A model generated the notes under the pieces. The model did not search any database. It worked only from the letters and a program-made list of their open reading frames with translations, and was not told the DNA's origin. From DATDAW01 sp036524675 (GTDB lineage: Bacteria; Verrucomicrobiota; Verrucomicrobiia; Chthoniobacterales; DASVRZ01), in NCBI GenBank assembly GCA_036524675.1, contig DATDBU010000113.1:1-64000 (forward strand): a DNA stretch of 64,000 nucleotides, in the 5' to 3' direction. The translations under genes and the position numbers were made by a program. Every line of letters starts with the position of its first letter. Positions within the stretch are counted from its first letter, which is position 1. Below are positions 1 to 8,039 of the stretch, piece after piece.

Positions 1-92
1 TTTTCTGTTTCATGCGGCTTCGTTCCGTAGGTTCATTTGGTTTACCAACAGGAGAATGCCTCCGTTCTATTGGGAAAGCAACAGGTAACCTC

Positions 93-232
93 GAGTGCTC
101 GAGATTCTTACCTGGAAACGGGAAAACTGGCCAAGGCTACCAATGGGTGGCCAGCCAGCCCGGAGGCGACGTCGTATTCGACTCGTACCAGTCGCGGGGG
201 CCGCATGCCTGGACAACCATTAAAATCGACGG
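93..232 (+). pseudogene. IS66-type transposase remnant
   Basis: A short stretch of one reading frame reads FLPGNGKTGQGYQWV followed by PGGDVVFDSYQSRG. This resembles the part of IS66-family transposases where a conserved glycine/tyrosine/tryptophan block precedes the DDE aspartates. Nothing upstream or downstream in any frame continues the protein, so only about 45 codons remain. It overlaps the 3' end of the helix-turn-helix relic read on the other strand. I infer a decayed insertion-sequence fragment; the assignment rests on pattern memory of the family and no terminal repeats were found. Confidence 0.35.
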
Positions 233-472
233 GAATGAGGATATGATGGCTTCTTCAACTGACGCGCCCGGCTGGATTCGTTCGTCACCGAAACGAGGCC
301 ATTCCCCGGAAAGCTCCTGAACGACGCGAATCACATACCGGCGTGAGACGTGGAGCTTCTCCGCCAAATGTTTGAAGGACGACCACGCGTAGCCCTTTGC
401 GCCCGAGAAATACGTCAGCTATGCGTAACGCTTCTTCGCCTTTTCAGAGACCTCTGGCCGTCCTCCAACCAT
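137..472 (-). pseudogene. helix-turn-helix protein relic with in-frame amber
   Basis: An ATG at the right end opens a frame that reads MVGGRPEVSEKAKKRYA, meets a TAG as codon 18, then continues for about 94 further codons without another stop. The second part contains HLAEKLHVSRRYVIRVVQEL, which looks like a helix-turn-helix DNA-binding segment. The C-terminal third overlaps the IS66-like relic on the other strand and is probably not original sequence. I do not recognise the family; a transposase N-terminus or a small regulator are both possible. The single amber and the mixed tail indicate a broken gene. Confidence 0.3.
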
Positions 473-566
473 TGTGACAACCAAACACCATGAAAAGCGC
501 GTGCGGATTGATAAATTGGGCTGTGAGGTGCTCATCTTGCACCTCCCTGAAAATTATTTTTGCGGG

Positions 567-610
567 CAAGGATTTACTTCAATTTTACTGCAATTCGTCG
601 TAAATCCTTG
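567..610. repeat. 11-bp perfect inverted repeat beside tRNA-Arg
   Basis: The arms CAAGGATTTAC (567-577) and GTAAATCCTTG (600-610) are exact reverse complements separated by 22 bases. The structure lies 8 bases beyond the CCA end of tRNA-Arg, so in the transcription direction of the tRNA it could fold as a terminator-like or processing hairpin. There is no clear U-run. An alternative is a recombination or excision site, since relics of mobile elements follow immediately. Confidence 0.45.
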
Positions 611-618
611 AAAATCAA

Positions 619-693
619 TGGTGTCCCCACCGGGAATCGAACCCAGATTTAAGGTTTAGGAAACCCTTGTTCTATCCGTTGAACTATGGGGAC
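619..693 (-). tRNA. tRNA-Arg(CCT)
   Basis: On the minus strand the sequence folds as a full cloverleaf. The acceptor stem is GTCCCCA/TGGGGAC, the T arm contains GGTTCGATTCC, and the anticodon stem carries loop TTCCTAA, giving anticodon CCT, which reads AGG arginine codons. The 3' CCA is encoded. It has no tRNA neighbour and sits at the boundary between mobile-element relics and the stress-type gene cluster. Confidence 0.95.
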
Positions 694-940
694 TACTGAT
701 TGTGAACGACGCGTACGGTCTCGTTAAGGATCATCCTGCAGGACGACACCCAAGCGCGATTCCTCATCGAAGGTTGTTCACGTGCGTTTTTACATCACGA
801 GAACCGATTTCGCACGTTAAAACTTGTCCTCCCTCGGGGCGAGGAGCCTGATACCGATTTCATTGCTGAGCCACAGCAAAGAACGCGAAGGCTCTCATTT
901 TCGCGACCAGTAAGGCGGTGTGTTGCGAAATCATTTGTAA

Positions 941-1204
941 ATGAAACCAACCATGAGTCACGAAGCCTCCGATTTTGCAAAAACAGCTGCTGAAAAAGCC
1001 GGTGAAGCGGCCACCAAAGCCAAGCAATTCGCCACGGATGCCAGAGATCAGGCCCGCCAAAGTGCGGGAACCGCTCTGCATTTCAGCCAGGATCGCATAC
1101 GAGAGAATCCCTTTTCTACTGTGCTGATCGCACTCGTCGCGGGGATTGCGCTCGGCGTGTTGCTCGACCAAGCCTGCTCGTGGACCACGAAAACTGACAC
1201 TTGA
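941..1204 (+). CDS. DUF883 (ElaB/YqjD-like) membrane protein
   Basis: An 87-residue protein with an alanine/lysine/glutamate-rich amphipathic N-terminal half containing KTAAEKAGEAATKAKQFA and one C-terminal membrane helix around FSTVLIALVAGIALGVLL. This is the layout of the ElaB/YqjD/DUF883 family, tail-anchored inner-membrane proteins induced in stationary phase or stress and, in Escherichia coli, able to bind ribosomes. The penultimate region ends in a short polar tail. A second ATG at 953 (MSHEASD) could be the true start; neither has a clear Shine-Dalgarno. The next gene starts 10 bases after its stop, suggesting co-transcription. Confidence 0.8.
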   Translation: MKPTMSHEASDFAKTAAEKAGEAATKAKQFATDARDQARQSAGTALHFSQDRIRENPFSTVLIALVAGIALGVLLDQACSWTTKTDT

Positions 1205-1214
1205 TTCCCCTTCC

Positions 1215-1568
1215 ATGAAAATACCAGATGGCGACACTCGAGCAGCGCGGGGGCTCGAAGATCGGCTTGCCGATTTTTTCAATGTCACACGGGAAACCCT
1301 GCGCAAACGCTGCGATGAATGCGAAGCGTTCGTACGTCGGTCCCCCACCCAGTCGTTACTCACTGCGGTTGGAATCGGATACATTCTGAACAAGCTACCA
1401 CTGGTATCCATCGGAGTTGCGATCGGCCGCTTGGTGTTTGCGTTGCTGCGGCCGGCTGCAATTCTGTTTTGCGTCATCAAGATCTACGATTCGCTCAATC
1501 GAAAGCAGGAAGGATCTGCACCCGTGACTACTCCTGCTGCCGCACCCGAGGCAGCACCCCCGTTTTGA
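1215..1568 (+). CDS. small membrane protein, partner of DUF883 gene
   Basis: A 117-residue protein of no family I can name with confidence. Residues 15-45 are charged and contain a Cys pair (KRCDECEAF). Two hydrophobic stretches follow, around LLTAVGIGYILNKLPLVSIG and GRLVFALLRPAAILFCVIKI, and the C-terminus is Ala/Pro-rich. The start chosen is the ATG 10 bases after the DUF883 stop; an upstream in-frame start would overlap that gene. Juxtaposition with DUF883 and the similar amphipathic-then-membrane layout suggest a related envelope-stress role, which is inference. Confidence 0.6.
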   Translation: MKIPDGDTRAARGLEDRLADFFNVTRETLRKRCDECEAFVRRSPTQSLLTAVGIGYILNKLPLVSIGVAIGRLVFALLRPAAILFCVIKIYDSLNRKQEGSAPVTTPAAAPEAAPPF

Positions 1569-1670
1569 CAGCAGAAAAAAGGCCGGTCAATGCGCGATTT
1601 TCTGCATGCGCCAGCGCCAAAAGGCGCGATTGGTAGTAAGAACCGCGACATTGCAGCGGCGATTCCTCTC

Positions 1671-2120
1671 ATGACTGCTTCTTTCTTGATCGTAGCCGAC
1701 CGGGGCTGCCTGAAAGCTTTTTCTATTGAACGAACTCCAACCCGCGGCCGTGTCCCGCGTCTTGTTGAGACATTTCAAGTTCCAGAAGCACGGGAACGTT
1801 ACCAGGATAAAGTGACTGATCAGGCTGGGGCTTTTCCAACCGGCGGCCCTGGGCAAGGCACGGCGACAGGTGAACGGCTGAGTTTCGACGCTGAAGTCAG
1901 TCTCCGGGCCTTTCGGCTGCTGGCGGATCGCATTACCAGTTTGTTGCGTCGGCACCAGCCTGAGCGTTGGTCGTTTGCGGCTCCGTCAGAGATCAACGGT
2001 GCTATTCTCGACGAGGTGGTGCCCGAGCTTCGAACGCGGATTGACCGGAACGTCCCGCGCGATCTGGTAAAAACGCCAACAGCCGAGTTGCTTCCCTACT
2101 TCGCGTTGCCGGCGGGGTAA
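1671..2120 (+). CDS. host-attachment / baeRF-like protein
   Basis: The 149-residue product begins MTASFLIVADRGCLKAFSIE, the typical first strand of the family annotated 'host attachment protein', related to bacterial homologues of archaeal peptide-release factor domains. The C-terminal RDLVKTPTAELLPYF matches the family's closing motif. Biochemical function is unknown; the name derives from an Agrobacterium attachment study. The frame extends upstream to an ATG at 1590 with a purine-rich stretch before it, but the extra 27 residues look unlike the fold, so I prefer 1671. It sits among stress-type genes. Confidence 0.65.
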   Translation: MTASFLIVADRGCLKAFSIERTPTRGRVPRLVETFQVPEARERYQDKVTDQAGAFPTGGPGQGTATGERLSFDAEVSLRAFRLLADRITSLLRRHQPERWSFAAPSEINGAILDEVVPELRTRIDRNVPRDLVKTPTAELLPYFALPAG

Positions 2121-2254
2121 AGATCGCCGGCCAAAGACGACAAGCTGTCAACCACGGCAGCGTCGGCAGAAGGTTTTCGGCCCTTTGGTGGAGCCACGGC
2201 TACGAGATACTTCACTGCCAGTGGCTCCCGCTGCCTTCGGAGCTCGATCGCATT

Positions 2255-2758
2255 TCACGGCATCGCCATTTCTTGGGCATGCCGATTGACTGCCGTGCCG
2301 GCTATCTTCGTCAGTTGTTGATCCGCCTCGAACACTTCGTTCAACGTTTGCTGAAGGATCTTGGCGGCCTCTCTCTCGCCTAACAATTCGGCAAATGTGC
2401 GCGCTGAGCCGTAGCCTGCAATCTCATAATGCTCGGCTCGCTGCGCAGAGCTGATGAGCAGCGCGTCTTTAACTTCACGGATACCGTCTTCGTGAATGAT
2501 ATCGGCTCCTTCCTCCAGAATACCTTCCATGGCCTGGCATTTGTCGCCGCTTGTGGTTTCGCCAAGCCCTTCCAGGATTTTTTCCAGCCGATTTACGTGT
2601 TCTTCGGTCCGATGGAGATGCTGCTCAAAGCCCGCGGATAGTTCCTCATCTGCTGCTGCTTTGACCATTTCTGGCAACGCACGCATCAGCTGAGTTTCCG
2701 CGCTGAAGAGATCTTTGAGTTCATGGATGTAAACGTCACGGAGGGAATTGATTTTCAT
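2255..2758 (-). CDS. YciE/YciF ferritin-like protein (DUF892)
   Basis: The 167-residue protein starts MKINSLRDVYIHELKDLFSA and has helices with EELSAGFEQHLHRTEEHVNRL and AQRAEHYEIAGYGSARTFAE. These E...ExxH patterns are the di-iron ligand arrangement of the DUF892 ferritin-like four-helix bundle. Homologues are induced by osmotic or general stress and some show catalase- or peroxide-related activity. Length is normal for the family. It is transcribed toward the host-attachment gene and stands alone on this strand, with 188 bases separating it from the paired-cysteine gene upstream. Confidence 0.9.
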   Translation of the reverse strand: MKINSLRDVYIHELKDLFSAETQLMRALPEMVKAAADEELSAGFEQHLHRTEEHVNRLEKILEGLGETTSGDKCQAMEGILEEGADIIHEDGIREVKDALLISSAQRAEHYEIAGYGSARTFAELLGEREAAKILQQTLNEVFEADQQLTKIAGTAVNRHAQEMAMP

Positions 2759-2946
2759 ACCTGAGTTTCGCTGGCCCGAATGTCAGGGGACGTGTCTGAG
2801 ACATCAGGGAGTCGCCTGAGAAAATGATCAGGCATTTTCGGTCGGCGAACCGTCAACCACACCGATCGTTCCAAAAACACAAAACGCTTCCCCCTCCGCC
2901 TTCATAGCGGACGAATCACCTCCTCGCTTATTATCCGATTTCTCCT

Positions 2947-3240
2947 CTACTGTCTATCGCGCAAGCCGTGCTCGCCTTCACGCGTTGCGCAATTTGCGCA
3001 GCAGAACATTCGGCCCGTGGCAGTTTCAACACCGTGACCGATGATGCGGCACCCGCAGTGGTCGCAACGTGGCGCTAGGGTTTCGATGGCACATTCAAAA
3101 GAGTCGAAATAGTGCGTGACCCCGGCAAGGGTCACTTGGAAGGATTTATCGTAGTCGTTTCCGCAGGTTTCACAGGTTGGCATAATCGTACAGATGACGG
3201 CCGGCACCGAGTTAATCTTGCGAAGCCCAAGCTCCGCCAT
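2947..3240 (-). CDS. small paired-cysteine (zinc-ribbon-like) protein
   Basis: Up to 97 residues; the conserved-looking core starts at MPTCETCGNDYDK (ATG at 3183). Cysteines occur as CETC, then CAI, then CDHCGC, then CCANC, with several histidines, the layout expected of one or two structural zinc sites. I recall many hypothetical proteins with the same core in soil bacteria but no characterised member. The ATG at 3240 is preceded by AAAGGGTG at good spacing, whereas 3183 has no Shine-Dalgarno, so the longer form is chosen. It lies just downstream of the PA2169-type gene and is probably co-transcribed. Confidence 0.6.
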   Translation of the reverse strand: MAELGLRKINSVPAVICTIMPTCETCGNDYDKSFQVTLAGVTHYFDSFECAIETLAPRCDHCGCRIIGHGVETATGRMFCCANCATREGEHGLRDRQ

Positions 3241-3273
3241 ATTCACCCTTTAACCGGCGGTTTGGGTGGATGG

Positions 3274-3729
3274 TTAGGTGGCAAAACTGTCGCGCATATC
3301 CCGAACGCGATCGTGCGCAGATTGGATGGCCATGTATTGCTGGCGAACGGTTGCGCGAACCTCTGGAGGCAGGTCGTCATGCTCGAGTGCCTGCTGGTAT
3401 TCGGCGGCGGCGGTATCCTCTGCGCGCTCGCATTCCGCGAGGATGGCGTGGTTGTCGTTCGAGGCAAAAGCGGCTTTTAGATCCATCCAGCCGCGATGAA
3501 TAATTCCGCTGATGCTGCCAGACTCCCTGGCCCCTCCACCGAGACTGGTAACGAGGGGTTGTAGGTCGACTGCAAAGTCGCGGCGCTGTATCGAAAGCTC
3601 GTCGAACAATGCTCTCAGATGGGAGTCTGTCGCATTATCCGCGGCACTACGGAACCCCTCCTCGCCGTCTTTACAAGTCTGGAGAAGAGAATTGAGAACG
3701 ACTGCTAAGGATGTGGTTGTGGTACTCAT
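3274..3729 (-). CDS. PA2169-type four-helix bundle protein (DUF2383)
   Basis: A 151-residue protein beginning MSTTTTSLAVVLNSLLQTC. It has the family's KDGEEGFRSAAD block near residue 25, the GIIHRGWMDLKAAF segment mid-protein and a closing AIQSAHDRVRDM. PA2169-type proteins fold as ferritin-like four-helix bundles of unknown function and are common in stress regulons. A longer frame exists to 3789, but the ATG at 3729 matches the family start. A paralogue lies at 7553-8014 on the other strand. The paired-cysteine gene follows 33 bases downstream. Confidence 0.85.
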   Translation of the reverse strand: MSTTTTSLAVVLNSLLQTCKDGEEGFRSAADNATDSHLRALFDELSIQRRDFAVDLQPLVTSLGGGARESGSISGIIHRGWMDLKAAFASNDNHAILAECERAEDTAAAEYQQALEHDDLPPEVRATVRQQYMAIQSAHDRVRDMRDSFAT

Positions 3730-4188
3730 ACTCTGGGTTCGCTCACGGTTTGCGAAACGCGTGTAGAAAACTCTATCGGCAAACACCACAACTCGCTTTT
3801 CCCCCAGCGTTGCGGACGCTCGAAAGGAAAAAGGCCAAAAGAATCGCTAGTCAGACCGAGGGCTACCGATGATCGTCTTTGCTCAGGGAAGGATGACGCT
3901 CAGGGCACTCGATTTCCGGCTCGTGACCGGCGGCTTCTTTTGACGGTTGGCCTTCGGGCTCGAGAAATTCTTCCGCCGGCTCCTCCATGGTAGCTTTGTT
4001 GATCGGCCAACACTTCGCCGGTCCGGTGTAACGAGTTGCCTGGTTCAGTGGGTTTTCTGTGGATTCGCGACTCGACGGAAGGTTGGTCGTAAGAAAACGT
4101 CTATCGATTTGAGAAGCGCATCCGCCGCCTCAAGAACGAACCTTCTGGTACTGCGTGGATTATTTGAGATCCGGAGCTCACACCAAAA
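3730..4188. other. 459-base intergenic region, one possible small gene
   Basis: This spacer separates the minus-strand PA2169 gene from phosphoketolase. Apart from a 41-codon minus-strand frame at 3863-3988 I see no supported gene. Plus-strand frames here are rich in arginine and serine and look like non-coding readings. Promoters for both flanking genes should lie here, but I could not single out convincing -35/-10 pairs. Confidence 0.5.
3863..3988 (-). CDS. possible 41-residue acidic peptide
   Basis: An ATG frame of 41 codons encodes an acidic, proline-rich peptide starting MEEPAEEFLEPEGQPSKEA and ending in a polar SKDDHR tail. The frame stays open for a further 38 codons upstream without an alternative start codon. 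There is no clear Shine-Dalgarno. The composition differs from random antisense readings in the neighbourhood, which is why it is listed, but without homologues it remains a weak prediction. It would be in line with the minus-strand stress genes. Confidence 0.3.
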   Translation of the reverse strand: MEEPAEEFLEPEGQPSKEAAGHEPEIECPERHPSLSKDDHR

Positions 4189-6537
4189 ATGGAACTTCCC
4201 GATGCTGCGCTCGTCCTTTATCAGCGAGCCACCAACTACCTGGCCGCCTCACAGATCTACCTGCGTGACAATGTGCTCCTGCGCAAACCGCTGGCAGCCG
4301 AACACATCAAGGACCGGCTGCTCGGCCATTGGGGGACGTGCCCAGGCATCAATCTGATCTACGCGCACCTGAACCGGCTCATTCTGCGCGAAAATCTGGG
4401 CGTGATGCTGATCACGGGCCCAGGTCACGGCGCTCCTGCAAATCTAGCGAATCTGTATCTGGAAGGAACATTGCAGGAATTCTATCCAAAGCTGACGCTC
4501 GATGCGGAGGGTCTGCACGAATTTGTGCGAGCGTTCTCCTGGCCAGGCGGTTTCCCGAGCCATCTTTTTCCGGGCGTGCCCGGGACGATCCATGAAGGCG
4601 GCGAGCTCGGTTATGCGCTGGCAACGGCGTTTGGAGCAGCTCTTGATAATCCGAATCTCATCGTCGCGTGCATCGTCGGCGATGGCGAAGCGGAAACAGG
4701 ACCGACAGCAGCGGCGTGGCATTGCCCGAAATTTCTCGATTCGGCGGAGAGCGGCGCCGTATTGCCGATCCTGCATGCCAACGGATACAAAATTTCAAAT
4801 CCGACCATCTTCGGGACGATGGACGATGAGGAATTGCTAGCGCTTTTTTCTGGCTACGGTTGGGAACCACGTTTTGTCGCCGGACCGGATTTCGACCCTC
4901 CCATGGCCGTTGCGATGGATTGGGCAATTGCCGAGATCCGGACGATCCAGTATGCGGCGCGCTCCGGGCAGTCGATCGAAAAACCGCGCTGGCCGTTGAT
5001 CATTTTGCGCTCACCCAAGGGTTGGACCGGAATCAAAGAGCTCGACGGGAAACCCATCGAAGGGTCCTTTCGAGCGCATCAGGTTCCCGTCGATGACGTG
5101 AAAGAAAATTCCCAGCATCTGCACCTGGTCGAAGATTGGCTGCGCTCCTATCGACCTGAGGAGTTATTCGGAAAAAACGGCGCGCCGCATCCGGATATTC
5201 TCGCCTGCTGCCCCAGAGGCGATCAAAGGATGGGCTGCAATCCCCATACATTCGGTGGGCGCATGCGCAAACCTCTCGTCCTGCCGCACCTCGAATTCTG
5301 CGGGATCAACGTGAACGAGGAAATCAGCCCGGTTGCCGCAGTGGCGAAATATCTGGCCGATGTCATTGCGGCAAATCCGCAAACGTTTCGCATTTTTTGT
5401 CCGGACGAACTGATGAGCAACAAGCTTGGGGCGGTTTTCGAAGCGCCGACTCAGCGCGACTACCAGTGGCCGCTGGAGGACGGAAATCGCTCCGAACGCA
5501 TCGGGCCTCGGGGTGGTCGCGTGCTGGAAATTCTCTCGGAGCATACGTGCCAGGCCTGGCTTCAGGGCTATTTACTGACAGGGCGTCACGGATTGTTTCC
5601 GTCGTATGAGGCTTTTCTGAACATCATCACGTCCATGATGGATCAGTTCGCGAAGTTTCTAAAAATGAGCGCCGATTTCCCATGGCGCGCACCAGTGCCA
5701 TCACTGAACTACCTGGAGACGTCGACACTCTGGCGACAGGAGCACAACGGTTTTAGCCATCAGAGCCCGGGTTTTATCAACGCGCTGTTGAACAAAAAGA
5801 AGGACATCATGCGCGTGTATTTGCCTCCGGATGCAAATTGCCTCATTCAGACACTGGACCACTGCCTGTGCGGGGTAAATCACGTGAACTTGGTTATCGC
5901 CAACAAGCAGCCGATGCCCGTCTGGCTACGCATGGATGAGGCGATCGCCCACTGCAGGGCTGGAGCGAGTATCTGGCCCTGGGCGAGCACGGATAGCGGC
6001 GTCGACCCCGACGTCGTTCTCGTCGGGATTGGCGATGTCGTGACACTGGAGATCCTGGCCGCCGCAGATATTTTGCGCCGGGAAATGCCTGAACTTCGTG
6101 TGCGTGTCGTCAACGTGACCGATCTACTGATTTTGGAGAAGGAATCGGAGCATCCACACGGCCTTGATGCGGAACTTTTCTCTGCGCTCTTCACGCCGGA
6201 CAAGCCCGTCATCGTCAATTTCCACGGATATCCCAGTGCAGTGAAACAACTTCTCCATGGGCGCAATGCCGGGAAACGATTCGTAATCAACGGTTATCGA
6301 GAGGAAGGCACGACCACGACGCCGTTCGACATGCTCGTGAGGAACGGAGTGAGCCGGTTTCAGGTCGTCACTCAGGCCATCCAACTGGCAGCAAAGCAGA
6401 ATTCGCGTGTGGCAGCGCGAGCCACCGAACGCGTGCACGCGTACGAATACCGGCTCCGACATTTCGTTACCGAAATTGCTGAGACAGGCCGGGACCCGGA
6501 TGAACTCGCCCATTGGCAATGGAAGCGGGCTGCATGA
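4189..6537 (+). CDS. xfp: phosphoketolase
   Basis: The 782-residue product is a full-length thiamine-diphosphate phosphoketolase, cleaving xylulose 5-phosphate (and often fructose 6-phosphate) with phosphate to acetyl phosphate plus an aldose phosphate. Visible motifs are HWGTCPG near residue 48, GPGHGAP near 77, the signature TIHEGGELGYAL near 132 and the cofactor-binding GDGEAETGP near 165, followed by ILHANGYKISNPT. The C-terminal domain is intact (QTLDHCLCGVNHVNL, FHGYPSAVKQLLHGR). The gene stands alone, and no acetate kinase or phosphotransacetylase is in the window. Substrate choice between the two sugars cannot be told from sequence. Confidence 0.97.
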   Translation: MELPDAALVLYQRATNYLAASQIYLRDNVLLRKPLAAEHIKDRLLGHWGTCPGINLIYAHLNRLILRENLGVMLITGPGHGAPANLANLYLEGTLQEFYPKLTLDAEGLHEFVRAFSWPGGFPSHLFPGVPGTIHEGGELGYALATAFGAALDNPNLIVACIVGDGEAETGPTAAAWHCPKFLDSAESGAVLPILHANGYKISNPTIFGTMDDEELLALFSGYGWEPRFVAGPDFDPPMAVAMDWAIAEIRTIQYAARSGQSIEKPRWPLIILRSPKGWTGIKELDGKPIEGSFRAHQVPVDDVKENSQHLHLVEDWLRSYRPEELFGKNGAPHPDILACCPRGDQRMGCNPHTFGGRMRKPLVLPHLEFCGINVNEEISPVAAVAKYLADVIAANPQTFRIFCPDELMSNKLGAVFEAPTQRDYQWPLEDGNRSERIGPRGGRVLEILSEHTCQAWLQGYLLTGRHGLFPSYEAFLNIITSMMDQFAKFLKMSADFPWRAPVPSLNYLETSTLWRQEHNGFSHQSPGFINALLNKKKDIMRVYLPPDANCLIQTLDHCLCGVNHVNLVIANKQPMPVWLRMDEAIAHCRAGASIWPWASTDSGVDPDVVLVGIGDVVTLEILAAADILRREMPELRVRVVNVTDLLILEKESEHPHGLDAELFSALFTPDKPVIVNFHGYPSAVKQLLHGRNAGKRFVINGYREEGTTTTPFDMLVRNGVSRFQVVTQAIQLAAKQNSRVAARATERVHAYEYRLRHFVTEIAETGRDPDELAHWQWKRAA

Positions 6538-6719
6538 ACATTCTCAAATTTCACAGCGGAAGCGCCAAGGCGGGCCAAAGGGTCTCTCTGCTCCGACTGA
6601 ACGACGCCCATTCATCAGGGAGGAAAGCCGTAGGTTTCCGAATTCCCGGCGCTGCCCGCGAATGCCACGCGTCCACAATGCTTTGCTAGAACGAAACCCA
6701 ATGGAAAGGAGGTGTCCCC

Positions 6720-6962
6720 ATGCCTAGAGGAGACAAAAGCGCTTACACGGAAAAACAAAAACGCCAGGCCAGCCACATTGAGGAAGGTTACAAACGCCGG
6801 GGCGTGTCTGAAAATGTCGCAGAAGCACGCGCGTGGGCCACTGTTAACAAAATGGACAGGGGCGGCAAGAAAAGCGGCTCCGGCCGTGGCAAACGCACGA
6901 ACAGAGCTCCCGCAAGAAAAGGCGGACGCCTTGGCGGGCGGGCAAGAGCTCGAAAAAGTTAG
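6720..6962 (+). CDS. small basic 'plasmid stabilization'-annotated protein
   Basis: An 80-residue, very basic protein starting MPRGDKSAYTEKQKRQ, with IEEGYKRRG and AWATVNK blocks and a Gly/Lys/Arg-rich tail (GGKKSGSGRGKR). Databases commonly label such proteins plasmid stabilization protein, without mechanistic support; they are frequent in soil bacteria beside stress genes. A textbook Shine-Dalgarno (AAAGGAGGTG, 6705-6714) precedes the ATG, stronger than for most genes here. The 3' end overlaps the convergent mgtC-like gene by 4 bases. Nucleic-acid binding is plausible from charge but is inference. Confidence 0.75.
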   Translation: MPRGDKSAYTEKQKRQASHIEEGYKRRGVSENVAEARAWATVNKMDRGGKKSGSGRGKRTNRAPARKGGRLGGRARARKS

Positions 6963-7468
6963 CTGCTCCTCGGCTTCAGGAGTCTATCTTCCACTTTGTG
7001 CAGTGTGTGCAGCACAAAGAGCGACAGGAGCGTGATCCCGACAGCGATGACATAACGGTCCAACGCTACAGCGACTCCGACCGAGGCCGAGATAAGCAGC
7101 GACGCTGCCGTCGTGAGTCCCCGGGCGGTCTCGGTATGCGGCCCGCGCAAAATGGTGCCCGCACCCAGAAACGAAATGCCTGTTGCGATGGCGGCAATGA
7201 TATGAACGGGGTCCGCTCGCAACGAGGTTGGCGGAACTTGGAGCGCCAAGTCGTTGATGAGGAACTGTCCCAATTTTACGAAAAGCATTGCTGCAAGGCA
7301 GACGAACATGTGTGTGCGAAATCCCGCCCATTTGCCCGCTGTCGCACGTTCCCAACCAACCAATCCGCCAAGACTGATGGCTATCAGCGCCCGCAACAAC
7401 ACGCCCAATTCCTCCTGCCAATGCGCAAACGTCGTTCCGATCAGCACCGCGGACAGAAACATACTCAT
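6959..7468 (-). CDS. MgtC/SapB family membrane protein
   Basis: A 169-residue membrane protein with the MgtC core: LRALIAISLGGLVGWERA, then AGFRTHMFVCLAAMLFVKLG, then IAAIATGISFLGAGTILRG and a final helix around YVIAVGITLLSLFVLHTL. About five membrane helices are visible. MgtC proteins support growth under low magnesium and, in pathogens, restrain the F-type ATP synthase; the C-terminal ACT-like domain of Salmonella MgtC is missing here, as in the short SapB subgroup. It is divergent from the second PA2169 gene, so the 84 bases between them probably hold both promoters. Confidence 0.9.
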   Translation of the reverse strand: MSMFLSAVLIGTTFAHWQEELGVLLRALIAISLGGLVGWERATAGKWAGFRTHMFVCLAAMLFVKLGQFLINDLALQVPPTSLRADPVHIIAAIATGISFLGAGTILRGPHTETARGLTTAASLLISASVGVAVALDRYVIAVGITLLSLFVLHTLHKVEDRLLKPRSS

Positions 7469-7552
7469 GCTCTTTTTTCGTTAATAGATCGGGCTCCGGA
7501 TTCCAGTTTCCCTGCAATCAAGCCGTTTTTGAAAAACGAACCTATAAATACC

Positions 7553-8014
7553 ATGCCAATTACAACGACCCAATCCATCGCCACCATCCTCAACTCTCTC
7601 ATCGAGACCTGCAAAGATGGGCAGGAAGGCTTTCGTCTCGCCTCAGAAGAAGTGAGAGATATGACCCTGAAGACCGTGTTCCGGGAGCTCTCCATGGAAC
7701 GCATGGAATTTGCAAGCGAACTTCAGCGACTCGTCGAAGGGCTCGGCGAAACCGTCCCCGACACAGGCACAATTGGCGGAGATCTGCACCGCGGCTGGAT
7801 CGCTTTGAAATCCGTCCTCACCGAGGGCGAGGAGCACGCCGTCCTGGCGGAGTGCGAACGCGGTGAGAATTCCGTTCTCGCCGAATACCGAGACGCCCTC
7901 GATCACAAAGAGTTACCGATCTATATCCAGAACGTTGTTCATCAGCAGTACCAAGCCATCAAGAACTCACACGACCGGATGCAAGACCTTGGACACAACT
8001 ACAAACAGGTGTAA
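7553..8014 (+). CDS. PA2169-type four-helix bundle protein, second copy
   Basis: A 153-residue paralogue of the protein at 3274-3729. It begins MPITTTQSIATILNSLIETC and shares the KDGQEGFRLASEE block, GGDLHRGWIALKSVL and the closing AIKNSHDRMQDL. The frame is open far upstream, but that part is antisense to mgtC and the ATG at 7553 matches the paralogue's start. Function is unknown; the bundle fold and stress context are established for the family. Divergence between the copies is substantial, so this is not a recent duplication. Confidence 0.85.
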   Translation: MPITTTQSIATILNSLIETCKDGQEGFRLASEEVRDMTLKTVFRELSMERMEFASELQRLVEGLGETVPDTGTIGGDLHRGWIALKSVLTEGEEHAVLAECERGENSVLAEYRDALDHKELPIYIQNVVHQQYQAIKNSHDRMQDLGHNYKQV

Positions 8015-8039
8015 TCACTAACGTGCCCCAGCTCTCGTA

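Noticed and set aside
12..320. 102-codon plus-strand frame at the left edge
   Set aside because: Only the middle 45 codons look like a transposase; the flanks are unrelated, so it is listed as a relic and not as a gene.
2828..2905. 25-codon minus-strand frame behind a perfect AGGAGGTGAT sequence
   Set aside because: The Shine-Dalgarno is very good but 10 or more bases too far from the ATG for certainty, and the peptide (MKAEGEAFCVF...) shows nothing recognisable. Possibly a leader peptide; not enough to annotate.
3947..4357. 136-codon plus-strand frame before phosphoketolase
   Set aside because: Arg/Ser/Thr-rich without motifs and overlapping the start of a certain gene; looks like a chance frame.
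6998..7552. Upstream extension of the second PA2169 frame
   Set aside because: Antisense to mgtC for nearly its full length; the paralogue starts at the position equivalent to 7553.
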